A stretch of DNA of 64,000 bases from contig JASJZC010000007.1 in assembly GCA_037178855.1 (NCBI GenBank), forward strand, positions 4,650,001 to 4,714,000, read 5' to 3'. This DNA comes from Oscheius sp. JU75 (lineage: Eukaryota > Nematoda > Chromadorea > Rhabditida > Rhabditidae). A program made the position numbers and the translations under genes. Positions 25,106 through 35,044 of the stretch are shown here, in pieces (the stretch's first letter is position 1; each line of letters begins with the position of its first letter). The notes below the pieces were generated by a model. That model was not told the origin of the DNA. It saw only the letters and a program-made list of their open reading frames with translations, and searched no databases.

Positions 25106-25519
25106 CGGACCCCAAATAATTTGAATTGTCGGTGCCTTTAAAATCATGGTCACATCTTAATAAACTAATAAAAACTAATTTTTTCGTTCTACGGGAGAAT
25201 AGTTGTTTTATGCCTCTGAAGACTCTCATGTGCCTGCCTATTCCACTCCAGACGGGCCCACTTCTTTGCATCATTTGAGAACACATAATAGTATCTCATA
25301 AGCTACCGTAGCCGTAGTTGGACACTTTTACCACTCTTCAGCCACATTCAGAGTTTTCTTCATTATGAACAGCCTGACCGGGTGCGACAAATAGGGATCA
25401 CGTGGCTAATAACAACATTTATTGGAGATCATGAACACAATGAGATCGATCTAAGCTCCAGCGGGCGGGAAAGAAGGACGACGACCAGATAGACGGGGAA
25501 AAGGGTGTTTGTTCGAAAG

Positions 25520-25948
25520 TTAGAAGTTCATCCAGCTATAAGGATTTCGGGTCCTCTTGTCAAACATTGTGTATTGCCAACTGTAGGGGTTGCGAGGAGC
25601 ACGGTTGTAGTCGTCGTTGAAGCGAACAGCGCGCTTTCCCTGGATCTATGTTCGCCTCAGTATCTTTGAATTGTTACCTTAGTGGCCATCCAGCTGTAGG
25701 GATTGCGAGAAGCCCTCTTTCCTTGCGTCCTCCATGAGTAGGGATTTCGAGCCTGACGATCATCAGCCATTTTCATCCATGAGTATGGGTTACGACTCCT
25801 TTTGTAAACTAAAGTAAATTAATTACAATTGTGTTGCAACCTTACCTGAATCAGCTTCAGAAGGCTCTTCAGAAAACTTTTCGATGAGTCCCTCGTTGAG
25901 AGCCGCAACAGCCAACCCGAAAACAAAGAGCAGATACCAAGCAGACAT
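25520..25948 (-). CDS. Neuropeptide precursor with five NPYSW repeats
   Basis: Predicted secreted peptide prohormone. Three minus-strand exons join in phase. The ATG at 25948 begins a signal peptide (MSAWYLLFVFGLAVAALNEG) and a short acidic spacer (EKFSEEPSEADS). The mature part carries five copies of the core R-N-P-Y-S-W: RNPYSWMKM, RNPYSWRTQGKR, RNPYSWMATK, APRNPYSWQYTMFDKR and TRNPYSWMNF at the end (stop at 25520). Copies are separated by basic cleavage sites (KR, GKR). The GKR sites imply C-terminal amidation of at least two products. The last copy ends free at -NF. The repeat core, dibasic sites and signal peptide together are strong evidence for a neuropeptide-like gene. I cannot assign it to a named nlp gene. 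It is only about 415 bp from a neuropeptide-type GPCR, convergent. Confidence 0.85.
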
Positions 25949-25959
25949 TGCCTGTAATT

Positions 25960-28740
25960 AGAAGCGCTTAGAAGAGAAAAGGTCAAAAAACAAGAGTAAG
26001 ATCTTCACTACGTCTTAGGATTCTCAATACTCATAAGCATATGCGAGTTCTAATGAAATGCTTAGCAGGCACCAAGAGTGGGTTCCCCGAGATTTAAAGA
26101 CTAAGATGGCTATTCAAATAATTGCCGCTGAAGAGAGGGTGGAGGGTGGTAATTAAGAAAAACTGAGTTCTGAGTACAGAGTTATCTTCCGTAGCAACCT
26201 TTCAAAGTGCAGGGAAACACAATTAAACGGAAGTCTGAGGTAGCTGTGAACTTCCGTGTGAGATTCGTTTGCAAAGACAACTGTTAGCTTCTGATATCAT
26301 ACATCCGGTGAATAGACATCTTCCGCCCAAAAAGTTTTGAAAAGGGATAAACGGTGTCGCGTCTTTAAATAATCTGATGAGTAGATTCGTAAACACAACA
26401 GGAAGCAGATATTGTGCTTAGAATACTTTCTGTTATGAATCATGAGAACGTGCAAAACTCTGACAATAGGATCTAAATATCCCTGCAAACACCACCTGCC
26501 CACAGGTTGTTTACCTAACAACTGTCTCTTGGCTTCTAACCAAGAACGAGGATTGAAATGCCCGCAGGCCGTCTGCTTTCTGATGGTTCAACCGAGTGAA
26601 TAGCTAAGAAAAGATACACGTGTATGTTTATCGTGCCTTCCGGATGGATTATTCCGGGGGCGCAATGCCCGAAATGACCTCAAAGTTAGCAAACCTTCGT
26701 CATTCATTTAAGACCATGAATAATGTCATTGTTTTTAGTGTCTTTAATGTTTGAAAAGAAACAACAAAATGGGCTGGAGGACTTGAACACAGGATGGATT
26801 CATAGAGCCCATGAACAACTGTTACTCCTGCAGAATGGTACCCACATCATTCACTGACGAACAGAAATTCCCATCTGACACGTGGCCTGGGCAAAACTGA
26901 CAAATAAGAAGGGGTGTACTGGGTTCCTAGTTAACCTGGCCATTTCCTGTAGAAGTGAACATTTCTTGCAGGAACGAGTGATTCAAGGGCTCTTACTGAG
27001 AAGATTATACATGTTCACGTACTGGCACAAACAAACACAAAATGTCTCTTTTCAAGGTAGGGGAAAATTCTTCGAAGCGTGCCATATGTGCGACTTGCTC
27101 AGCTGTTACTTCAAGATCTAGTTCTAAATGCCCAAAAGTCTCTGTGTGTCTGAAGTCATTATTGCAATTGGTGTGCACTACTTTGTGCGCACCCTAATTG
27201 TTGGTTTTTTTGGAGATAACTTTATTGGGGGAATGTTCCTTCTGTCACGGTAGCGCGACTGGAACATCATCTACCTGTCACGAGCCCCAACGGAACATCA
27301 GCCACTATTTTTTTATCAAAATAAGCCAAGAGAACATGTTCACGTCCTAATAATTAACTTTGATTATAACAAACAACCTCTACTAAGAAACAATGATTCA
27401 GAGGAGAATAGATCTTTTGAAACTGAATTCACACTTTGGAAGAGTTGGCCCTATTAACACGCCACAAGTTTGCGTCAGATGTGTTTTACAGCAGAGTCTA
27501 CGAACATAAAAAGAACGATGAGTGCGAGTGTGAGGAAAACGCCATTGGCGCCTATTTCTAGGGAGGAAGCAAAGTTCGGCGACGAGATCGGAAACAGTTG
27601 CTCCATACCCCAACGGAGGAACTTGTCGGAAAGACAGGACAAATGGAAATTTCTCTGGCGAAAGGGGCGGGATATGCGTGTCTGAGACTGATTGTAGGTT
27701 GTTATACCCCCAATTTTGAAATATGGGTTTGAAGAAGGAGATTGGGCGCCGTGTACCTAACGGGCGAACAAATCTATTTCAAGAGCACCCAAAATAGTTA
27801 ACGGATACGCTTAGGTAAGAAACTACTTCCAATTCAGCTCGTGCCCAAGAAGAGCAAGAGAACAATACGTTGCAAGTTATCACGAAACTACAATACTTTG
27901 AAAAACGACTTGATTTCTAGAAGTCGGAGTGTTGTTACAAGGCTGCAGAGAACGTCACTCAACGCCCGTGTAAATCTTCGAAAATGGCAAGAGACATCGT
28001 GACATGTGTGGTTTGTAATTGGCAACTCCGAAGTTTCAAGGAGCATCTTTTGCTAGAACTGAAGGAGGAGATACGACGAATCCAATTTTGAAGATTAATA
28101 AATGAGTGAAAATGCTATAATAAGTTCCCGTAAAGTGGGCCTAAAAATGCATAGTGGCGGGATAATTCTTTTGAAAGACAAAGACAAAAGTTGGAAAGAT
28201 GCGAAAGCATGTCGGAGATGAGAATAAACAATCGGGTTTGTGTTTTTGAACCACAAACATTAGACGAACACGGATGAATGGCAAGAGTTGGGAAAACGTC
28301 ACAACACGACCCCTTTGGAGAAGGAAGGAGTGATTAGGTAGAAGGTAAATAATCCCTCCGTTTTGAATTATGGGATCTTGGATGCCTCGACAAATGGGCA
28401 CATTCCTAAGACGTATCAAGACCCTTTTAATATGAACCCCTTGACTGCCAACAAAAAACGAGTTCCCTGAAAAAAAGAGGTAAATGGCATGTTGTGCTCC
28501 TGCAAGTAACCATCAAAAACGTTCAAGGAACACAATAGAACATAAGTCATGACCACGTTCTACTATTGACAGAGTGCCTCATCGAAGGTGATAAGGTTCT
28601 TCCAGCTCATTTCCTCACAATAGGTTGTCGAAGGTATTTTTCTGATCTCTACACAAAAATACGTTAAGAATTCGCCTGAGAGATACCACAAGACAATTTG
28701 GAATACCTGTTAAGGTATGTTGCACAGAGGCATATCTTAA
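25960..28740. other. No supported gene (2.8 kb)
   Basis: Short open frames on both strands show no splice-supported coding and no family resemblance. The left part should hold the promoter of the NPYSW precursor (minus strand). The right part precedes the membrane-protein array and may hide the first exon of its first member. Confidence 0.45.
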
Positions 28741-28749
28741 CGTTTTCAG

Positions 28750-29273
28750 ATTTACTGCTCAATATGTAGCAGTGTCACGGCCTTGTCTGGTGCATACATA
28801 ATGTTATTTTTGCCCACCATACCCCGTAAGTTGATTACCTTAATCCCTAAGACCAGGAATAATTGTAGGCTACATCTTGATAGCTCTTCATTGTTGTAGG
28901 CGTAGTCGGGCTTGCACATCATGTAAGTTAGAAAACATAGAACAACCATCACTGGAACGATCAGAATTGGCTAAAAAGCTAATTGTTGATTCTCTGAAAC
29001 AGCTTTTAGATTTGGGATTTTTGGTTTCTGGAACTTGTGTAACTATATTCTATTGTAATATCAGCTCTTGCGCCATAATGGGCTATATCAAATTGCGATG
29101 GTACCAAACTGGAGTGACTAGATTGTATATCATAACGCTTGTTCACTAATTTTTATTCCAGACGTTATCCAGAAGTTCCACCAGAGCGCATTATTAGATC
29201 AGTGACTGTACCCTCTGGAAAAGAGCCGCACATTCAAACTCCGATAAAACATAAACTTTTTAATGAACAATAA
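28750..29273 (+). CDS. Multi-pass membrane protein, array member A (5' end unresolved)
   Basis: First of five tandem related genes. The exon starting at 28750 gives SICSSVTALSGAYIMLFLP, equivalent to the first hydrophobic exon of the others. A 31-nt intron (28826-28856) leads to IIVGYILIALHC. The following open stretch gives LLDLGFLVSGTCVTIFYCNI then GYIKLRWYQTGVTR, which aligns with the last membrane segment and the LRLHQAG motif of members C and E. The last exon is hydrophilic (RYPEVPPERIIRSVTVPSGK) and ends at 29273. AATAAA overlaps the stop codon. No start codon was found, so an upstream exon is missing or the gene is a fragment. The middle membrane segments of C and E are also shorter here. 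Function unknown. Confidence 0.55.
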
Positions 29274-29409
29274 ACCATTATGATTTAAGGTTCAAACTGT
29301 TTCAGTCAATCGCCGATGTCAGAAGACCGCATGTCTGATAAAAAAGCTTAAATAGCACTTAGCCGCCCTATCAATATTCTCGGCTTACCTTTTGAGCCTA
29401 TTATTTTCC

Positions 29410-30096
29410 ATGTGCAATATTGAAGTTTTAGAGACAAGCCAACACTTGTTTATGCCAATTCGGGTAAACAATTACTTGTTAGGTACTCGTTTTTTTTAGG
29501 TATCGTGTGCACTGTTAGCCATAGTTTCAGCCACAGGAGCTTCTTATGTAACATATTTTCTACCAGTAGTAATAAGTGAATCTTTTTTCCATGAGAGTGT
29601 TAGAAACAATGTTTCAGATTATGTTGTTATGGCTTGTTCGGTCTCTGTTGGCATTTTTGCTCTGGTGGTTATCTACGTCGAGAAGCCTGCACTGACACAA
29701 GTTTACAGTGTAATGCAGGTGAATGAGATTTTGACAATAGTAGCTCTACTCTTCCAGCCATGTGCCCTTACACCCGTCATTATAACCTTTGGATATCTTC
29801 TGTATGCGATAGGAATGTTGGGTGAAGCTACTTGTGCTGGAAAATACACTTGTTGGTTGATTGATCAAGGCAAGTTTTAGTCATCTCTTGTGATTAAAAT
29901 TCTGCAGGCTCAACAAAACTTATCACTGCCGATTTCGTGGCTTTGTTTACCTTGGCACTTCAACTTCCACAAGGAATTGGTTTCCGCAAACTTTGCCTTT
30001 TCCAACAGGATGTTTATCGTGTGTGAGTGATGGTCGTTTATATGTTAGTCTAGTTTGGTCATTTGCAGAAAACTAGCCGAGTTTCCTCGATTCTAA
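29410..30096 (+). CDS. Multi-pass membrane protein, array member B
   Basis: Second member. The ATG at 29410 begins MCNIEVLETSQHLFMPIR, followed by the TM exon SCALLAIVSATGASYVTYFL. The next exon contains YVVMACSVSVGIFALVVIYV and ILTIVALLFQPCALTPVIIT, then an exoplasmic-looking cysteine pair (CAGKYTCWLIDQ). The next has LITADFVALFTLALQLPQGI followed by GFRKLCLFQQ, equivalent to GFRKLRLHQAG in member C. The short last exon reads KLAEFPRF and stops at 30096. All junctions are GT-AG and in phase. Four hydrophobic segments suggest a tetraspan membrane protein (MARVEL- or claudin-like topology), but I do not recognise a named domain. Unlike members C and E it has no long His/Pro tail. It starts only 137 bp after member A. 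Confidence 0.75.
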
Positions 30097-30368
30097 GGTA
30101 AACTCCATCTTCAAAGAGATTATTTGAGATATGAAACAAGCCACGAGATCTCTTGAGAAATAAATTTTTTGAATATGTGGTACAGATTTTTTAAACTCTT
30201 ATCAACGGTCACTGTTTCGTGAATCACCAAAAACTTTCCTTACTCTTACAGGACGAACTAGATAATTTGTCATGACGTGTGCTCCGAACTGACTGATTCA
30301 CGGGTTTAAGACCGAGATAACAGCGGTACTTGAAGGCAAGCCCCTTTTCTCTCAAATCAGTCGCAGCA

Positions 30369-31381
30369 ATGGTTTTCTACAGATACTTTCGGTATATTTA
30401 AGTTGAACTAATTTGATTATGATTGTTTTAGAGTAGTCGACTGCTCTAGGCATCTTGGTCTACCTGTTGGACTAGCATGCTTCCTTTTGGCATAAATCAC
30501 GGGAGCAATGCAAGTCTTTTCTCTTTACTTCCTCTACGACCCGTGGAGTAAGTAAACTTCAGTTTGAAATAAGAAGTTTTTTTTTCAGATTACATCATGA
30601 TGGGATACGCCGGTGCTACGGCTCTTGTTGGAGTAGGAGCTTGGCTAACAGGATTCCGCATCTTTACGATCCTATATATTTTGGCTGAGGTTTGTTGCAT
30701 TGTCAATATATTGAAAATATGTTCTCCAGACTCTGTCATTGATTCCTGTTGGCTTTGTTATCGGATACGTCAGTTATGTCCTTAACTACTACGATTTCTG
30801 TCATAGATACATATGTGTATTGACGAGTTACGAATGGTGGCTAATGTTTGAGGGTGAGTATAGATGAGGTTCCTAATAGGTTATGAACTAAGAGATTTTT
30901 GACTAAGCTTATCTTATCGGAAGACTCCTTTGTTCAACGTTCTGACGTTTTCGTTTCAGATGAGGGATTACTGTGGACTGCTGACATTGTTGCTTGCGTG
31001 TCCTTCTCTTTCACGGCTGTAACGCTTGCAGGATTCAGAAAACTGAGGTTACACCAGGCTGGAGTCAACTCTGCAGTGTAAGGGATTAATGAAAAATTGT
31101 ATGACAACCTTTTCAGTCGCCACGGAAGAGGTCTCCATGCGACTGACGAAGTAGTGGTGGAAAACCACCACCACCATCATCACGATGTTGCTGTTGTACA
31201 GCCAGTGATGGTCGCGCAGCCTGCTCCAGTCTTTGTGGTAACTAGCGTTCCAAACCAAAAGAAGCTAACATTTTAGCAAACAACACAACCTGGTATCTAC
31301 CCTCAGCTCCAGCCACCTGCGTATGGAGCTCAGCCTTATGTGATTCAACAAACTCAGCCCACCGCCGTGTATATCCAATAA
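30369..31381 (+). CDS. Multi-pass membrane protein, array member C, with His6 run and PPxY tail; in-frame stop near 5' end
   Basis: Third member. Later exons are well formed: MMGYAGATALVGVGAWLTGF RIFTILYILAE, TLSLIPVGFVIGYVSYVLN, GLLWTADIVACVSFSFTAVT and GFRKLRLHQAG. A hydrophilic tail follows with HATDEVVVENHHHHHHDVAV, a PPAY motif (QLQPPAYGAQ) and QPTAVYIQ before the stop at 31381. The 5' exon read from an ATG at 30369 (MVFYRYFRVVDCSRHLGLPV) meets TAA at 30493, inside the stretch equivalent to the first TM exon of its relatives. The reading resumes as ITGAMQVFSLYFLYDPW. Either translation starts at the ATG at 30508, giving a protein lacking half of that TM, or the gene is a recent pseudogene, or there is a sequence error. 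AATAAA overlaps the stop codon at 31377. Confidence 0.65.
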
Positions 31382-31485
31382 AATTATTATGGGTTTTTTG
31401 ATGGTGAAGTACTTTTATAATACTTTAAAAAGCAGTGTTTCATCTAAGTAGTAGTACTTAAAAACGGACAGGCAAGGTTGGAATA

Positions 31486-32383
31486 ATGTGGCTTGCTATA
31501 CATACGATGTATAAAATCTGTGCGACATTAGCGTTGAAGTTGCAAGCACATGCTCGGCACTCTTTGAACACTGAGTATCTAGCCAAATGGACAATGAATC
31601 CGTGTCTGATAAGCTATTTTGACGATCAGATTGTCAAAATGGTTTCATTTCGCAGCTGTCATTATTTCTTCCGTAAATCAGAAAAGTGTGAATCGTTCTT
31701 TGCCATTTTACTGTCGGCTATACTAGCTCTTCTTCCATATTTCTTTCTTCCTAATGCAGCATGTGAGTTGGCTGTCGGTAACAATATGTCCTTTCAGTTA
31801 TTTCCTGTATTGTAATCGTAGCATTAACACTTGTTGTCGGTCTAACCGGTATACTCAAAAAGTTAAAAGTCGCATTATTAATTTATTCTATTAGTGAGGT
31901 AAGGTCCACATAAGTTTTCTGATTCAACAGCCGTTTCAGACGCTTCTGCAAACTCCTAAGATCGTTGTCATCTATTTTCTCATTTACGTAATCGTCGACA
32001 AGAAGAATTGCCATAAAGTGTATATAAACTCTAAAGACTGGGTAATGTTGTGTCCAACAGCCCAAGATTCTTATGAACAAACTCTTTATAATTATGGTAA
32101 CAAACTGGACCCGCATTCAATTACTATTCAGATGATTTGTATCTCTGGACAGGCCTAATTGTTACTTTTTTCTCTGTCTTCGTGTCCGCATTTTCCATAT
32201 ACTTGGTTGTAAAAAGTAACTTTTTAAGCATCCGGTAAGAAAACTTTTGGATTTCTCAAATCAATTTTCAGTTTGCGGAGGAGGACAGCTTTCACACAGA
32301 CAGATGATGTTCATGAACTTGATGCAATACCAATATCTGTGGCCGCGTTTGATAGACGAAATGCATTTTCAGTTGACAGCTAA
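31486..32383 (+). CDS. Multi-pass membrane protein, array member D
   Basis: Fourth member, beginning about 105 bp after member C stops. The first exon is open from the ATG at 31486. It includes FFAILLSAILALLPYFFLPN, the equivalent of the first TM exon of the family; a later ATG could also be used. Next come CIVIVALTLVVGLTGILKKL, then TLLQTPKIVVIYFLIYVIVD with a cysteine-containing loop (KKNCHKVYINSKDWVMLCP). Last is DDLYLWTGLIVTFFSVFVSA, aligned with DEGLLWTADIVAC of member C. The tail is short and hydrophilic (TQTDDVHELDAIP) and lacks the His run and PPxY of C and E. The stop is at 32383 with AATAAA overlapping it. Exon junctions are in phase. Function unknown; topology suggests about four membrane passes. 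Confidence 0.75.
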
Positions 32384-32681
32384 TAAATAGCGTAACTTCA
32401 AAGTCGACCAAAACACAACTTGCAATCGGTACCTTAACGAGTTTGTTTTTGAGCATCCAATGCTAAACAAAGTGTTCAAACAAGGTTGTCCACACTAATC
32501 GATTGACTAATACCTTTAGTTAAAAGCGAGGAAATCCTGTTTAAAAGCTGTTTCTGTTGTTTACCGAAACGTGACTAATAAAGAACTTTGAGCTACGTTT
32601 CGAGAGTCTTAAATTCCTTACAGCTATATTCTTCCCTCCTAACAATGGGAGTAGCTCACTTATGTGATTCATAATTTTCAG

Positions 32682-33862
32682 AGAAAGTGATGTTTTGTTC
32701 GTTATCATTAGCTTCATCACCCAGCTTTTCGTCTCAGGTCATACTGGACAAAGCGTCAGAAAGAGGCTGAATCACTTGGGTGGAACGATAAGCGGAAACG
32801 ATAAAAGTGATAGTCTTTTTCGTGTCTGGCCACAGATACCCTCGTCATGGCTCGTTGGTTCAGGTTAGCATAAAGTTGAAGTATAAACAAAAAAATTTTC
32901 AGAGTTGTTCACACTGATCGGTACTGTGGTCTTCCTATTGTGGTATGTTCAGCTAAATGACTCGATTCAGACTATATTACAGGTCTCAAGCATAGTTTTT
33001 GCTATAATAACAGCCTTATTTCAAAGTTACTCCTTGTACTTCCTTCCGCTCGGAGCTTGTAAGTTCATTTACATACGTTGTAAGACTATTTTTCAGCCAT
33101 TCCACTGATGATAGCCGCTGGTGCTACATGTGTCGGTGGTATTATTGCAGCTTTAACAGGCTTTCGATTCTTAACCATTATATATATTATTGTTTCCGTA
33201 AATACCATCAACTTTTACATTATTAACTTTATAGATTCTTGTACAATTACCAGTGTTTTTTGTGATTGGATTCACCGCCTATACGATTTCTTCGTATCAC
33301 AGTTCCCAGTGCGCCTCCTGCAGAATTCCGTTTACGCTTGGTTGTACTCAGTCAGACTACGACAAACAGCTTTGTAAATTGGGTAAGAAAGAGTAGAGAA
33401 ATTCAAATGGACAAAAATTTAGACAAAGGGTTTTTATGGTCTGGAGTGATAGTTGCCTGTTTTGCGTGTGGATTTGTCGGGATCAGTTTAGCATCTTTCC
33501 GAAAACTGCGTTTGCATCAAGCTGGCACTGCTACTGTTGTGTAAGACGGGCTTCTTTTCTATACAACAACAATTTGAGGCAGGGAGTACAAGGACCTGCT
33601 CATCATCACCATCATTGCGAGCCTGTATACACGGTACCAGCCACAACTGTAGTCACTGCCACACCCCACACTGTTTTAGTGGTCAGTGTATTCATTTTAT
33701 CATCAAGAAGTGACGTTTAAGCAGGCAAATCCTGAAATGTACCCCGTCGTTCCACCTCCTCCTTACACTGTTGCGACAGGTCACATGACGACAGCTTCTG
33801 TTGGGACGTTTGGAACAGTTCAACCAGTAAACTACAATCCACCAAGCAATCCGGATTTCTGA
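32682..33862 (+). CDS. Multi-pass membrane protein, array member E, with His5 run and PPPY tail (5' end unresolved)
   Basis: Fifth member. The exon from 32682 gives ESDVLFVIISFITQLFVSGH in phase with the next, LFTLIGTVVFLLWYVQL plus SIVFAIITALFQSYSLYFLP. Later exons give LMIAAGATCVGGIIAALTGF RFLTIIYIIVS, LVQLPVFFVIGFTAYTI, a cysteine-rich loop (SSQCASCRIPFTLGC), FLWSGVIVACFACGFVGISL and SFRKLRLHQAG. The tail carries GPAHHHHHCEP and PVVPPPPYTVAT, a PPPY motif of the kind bound by WW domains, and ends NPPSNPDF at 33862. No in-frame ATG was found in the first exon, so a 5' exon is missing. The close match of the His run and PPxY tail with member C, against their absence in B and D, suggests C and E are the closest pair. 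Confidence 0.75.
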
Positions 33863-33872
33863 TGAAAAGATG

Positions 33873-34342
33873 TCATTTATGTGTAATATTGGACAATAAA
33901 TGGACATTCAGCATGCGTCCTTCTTTTTGTAACTTTTCCACTTCTTTGAGATCTTCATCGTCCAAATGAGCCCGCAGAAATACATCAATTTGTCGGGACA
34001 CCTCCTGAATGCCAATTTCTTTCAGCTAAAACAAATGTCTCCACCTGTCTCTGAGCACCAGACGTCCTTGCTTCTTTAATGAGTCTGTAAAGCTCGTTTC
34101 GTTCCTTATTGTTCTTTAGAAACCTGCAATTTTATTATTCAAACATTGACTAGGTTATTACCGAGCAAATGGTACTGGATGAGGGCGTTTGTTTGTCTTA
34201 TTTTTGACTTGATCCACAATCTCCTCCGCTGATACTTGCTAAGCGATAAGTTGGACCGTTACGGAACACAACCTACGGAAATGGTGTTATCAGAGAGGGC
34301 ATGTACTGAAAGTAATAGAACAAGTGGGAGAATGCGCAACAT
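33873..34342 (-). CDS. Small secreted helical protein, unknown family
   Basis: Predicted secreted protein. The ATG at 34342 begins a signal peptide (MLRILPLVLLLSVHALS). It continues through a short intron to VSAEEIVDQVKNKTNKRPHP, then FARFLKNNKERNELYRLIKE, charged and helical. The 3' part is less certain. Removing a 19-nt segment with GT-AG ends gives LKEIGIQEVSRQIDVFLRAH then LDDEDLKEVEKLQKEGR, stopping at 33873. An intron that short is doubtful, and reading straight through stops sooner, at about 34000. The overall make-up recalls small secreted helical nematode proteins such as the SXP/RAL-2 group, but I see no defining motif. The gene ends 11 bp from the stop of the convergent member E, so the two transcripts must overlap at their 3' ends. 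Confidence 0.45.
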
Positions 34343-34618
34343 TAGCGTCAAACTCGGGTGGTGAATGACACGAAGAACCTCGAGCAAAATCAACATGTTT
34401 GCGTTGACCGAATTGCTCAAGGACACGGAACGCTTTCTACACAAATCTGTTTGACTAGTATTTAAAGAAGTGGGTAATTCACACATGGAAATGTTTCATT
34501 GCCGCAATCTTCAAAAAGCTCTCGAATTGATGGTCACTACGTAATGTAAAATTTCACATTCACTCTTATTTATCGGTATCTCTTTGCAACGACCAGGGTC
34601 ATACTCATCGATTTCAAA

Positions 34619-35044
34619 ATGTTCTTCAAAAGGTCTCCCTTTCACCTTCGGTCGTCGCAATTATGTCTGTATCGCCAGAGGGGTGTACCTGGTGGCGTGC
34701 GTTGCGCGCACGGTTGCATAAGCGGGAGACGACCCCAATCTGAACGGCGGAAAGTGAAAATAGGCAATTGGGTCGCATCGCTGCTTCGCTTTCGGCCACT
34801 CGCTTTCGCATGGCCGCCGCCCTCAACGCGAAGCCACAGGTCAGTCGTTCGCTTTCTAGCCGAATACTTTCTCCAAACCCTTCGTGTTGCCATTCCCGGT
34901 TCAGTTTCAAAGGCTCGGGTAACCTTTTCGCCTCGTGATGGTACCGTTTCTGTTCTATTGCACCGCAGCTTTCCGTTTTGCAAACACCCAAACGCTGATC
35001 ATTAGTTAATCGCATGCCTTAAGTTGTAGTACGGTTCGTTTCAG
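34619..35044 (+). other. GC-rich upstream region of the bZIP gene
   Basis: This stretch is visibly richer in G+C and CpG than its surroundings and is open in frames on both strands, mostly a composition effect. It should contain the promoter and the missing first exon(s) of the bZIP gene that follows. I could not find an ATG exon with a matching phase. Confidence 0.4.

Noticed and set aside
26740-26860. Minus-strand tRNA-like B box (GTTCAAGTCC followed by a CCAGCCCA end)
   Set aside because: No matching 5' acceptor strand or A box at the right distance, so not a tRNA.
34619-35015. Long overlapping open frames on both strands
   Set aside because: They follow from local GC-rich composition; no splice phase connects them to the bZIP exons and no homology is visible.
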